Shown in pieces: positions 5,974 to 6,119 of a stretch of 6,119 nucleotides of DNA. Numbering within the stretch: the stretch's first letter is position 1; each line of letters begins with the position of its first letter. The DNA comes from a bacterium (GTDB taxonomy: Bacteria > Actinomycetota > Acidimicrobiia > UBA5794 > ZC4RG35), in NCBI GenBank assembly GCA_028819835.1, contig JAPPKR010000166.1, forward strand, positions 1-6,119, read 5' to 3'. A model generated the notes under the pieces. That model searched no databases, had not been told where the DNA came from, and saw only the letters and a list, made by a program, of their open reading frames with translations. Made by a program: the position numbers and the translations under genes.

Positions 5974-6119
5974 CTACCGGCCGAATCGGCGACGGCGGGC
6001 TTGGAAGGCGTCACTGAGGATCTGGCTGTCGAAGTACCCGGACTGTGCTTCTCCACCCACCGCAAAGTGGTACAGGGCCGTCTGGAAAATCCCCGAGAGC
6101 GCTGCCATGACCACCGCCA
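5974..6119 (-). CDS. C-terminal end of a membrane protein, DUF6159-like (5' end outside window)
   Basis: Reading the minus strand from base 6117 gives 47 codons without interruption to the TAG at 5974-5976. The fragment opens with a hydrophobic stretch, AVVMAALSGIFQTALYHFAV, that can form one membrane helix. It continues with GGEAQSGYFDSQILSDAF and ends in a basic tail with RRRR. A final helix with an ALSGIF-x-x-ALY pattern, a GE turn, a Phe-Asp pair and a closing AF segment before a basic end is what I recall of DUF6159 integral membrane proteins, whose function is unknown. The match is from memory and rests on a short fragment. The basic tail after the last helix would lie on the cytoplasmic side. 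The gene runs toward mpg, with 33 nt between the two stop codons, so it belongs to a different transcription unit. A real gene end is likely; the family is moderately likely. Confidence 0.6.
   Translation of the reverse strand, partial: AVVMAALSGIFQTALYHFAVGGEAQSGYFDSQILSDAFQARRRRFGR

Noticed and set aside
5980..5990. GCCG-AAT-CGGC inverted repeat near the right edge
   Set aside because: Only 4 base pairs with a 3-nt loop, and it lies in the coding end of the minus-strand gene.

Overview
The window looks like a stretch of ordinary chromosome from a GC-rich member of the Actinomycetota, possibly near the Acidimicrobiia. The signs are high G+C with G/C-rich third codon positions, GTG and TTG starts, and the gene order rplT - SpoU/TrmH methyltransferase - pheS - pheT. 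That order, with an arg gene next and mpg after it, resembles the actinobacterial infC-rpmI-rplT-tsnR ... pheS-pheT-arg ... mpg neighbourhood. The lineage is inferred from gene order and base composition, not from a phylogeny.

Layout: (1) 1-149, the last 48 residues of ribosomal protein L20 (rplT, 5' end outside the window). (2) 146-910, a 2'-O-ribose RNA methyltransferase of the SpoU/TrmH family, overlapping rplT by 4 nt. (3) 926-1963, pheS, after a 15-nt gap with no clear Shine-Dalgarno sequence. (4) 1960-4365, pheT, overlapping pheS by ATGA. (5) 4362-5255, argF (ornithine carbamoyltransferase), overlapping pheT by GTGA. (6) a gap of about 118 nt, then 5374-5940, mpg (3-methyladenine DNA glycosylase; start uncertain). 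(7) 5974-6119 on the minus strand, the last 47 codons of a membrane protein running convergently into mpg. This last gene was found by translating the right edge by hand. It resembles the C-terminus of DUF6159-type membrane proteins. A perfect 7-bp inverted repeat lies between the two convergent genes.

The first five plus-strand genes are packed as one probable operon: translation apparatus (L20, RNA methylation, both subunits of phenylalanyl-tRNA synthetase) followed by an arginine biosynthesis enzyme. mpg may be the last gene of the same unit or may have its own promoter. No tRNA, rRNA, CRISPR array, insertion sequence, prophage or defence module was seen, and there is no gene-free stretch above 300 nt.

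I found no sign of a previously undescribed system. The points worth checking are modest: argF fused directly behind pheT without argCJBD, substitutions in conserved motifs of PheS and ArgF, a possible leaderless pheS start, and the partial convergent membrane gene.
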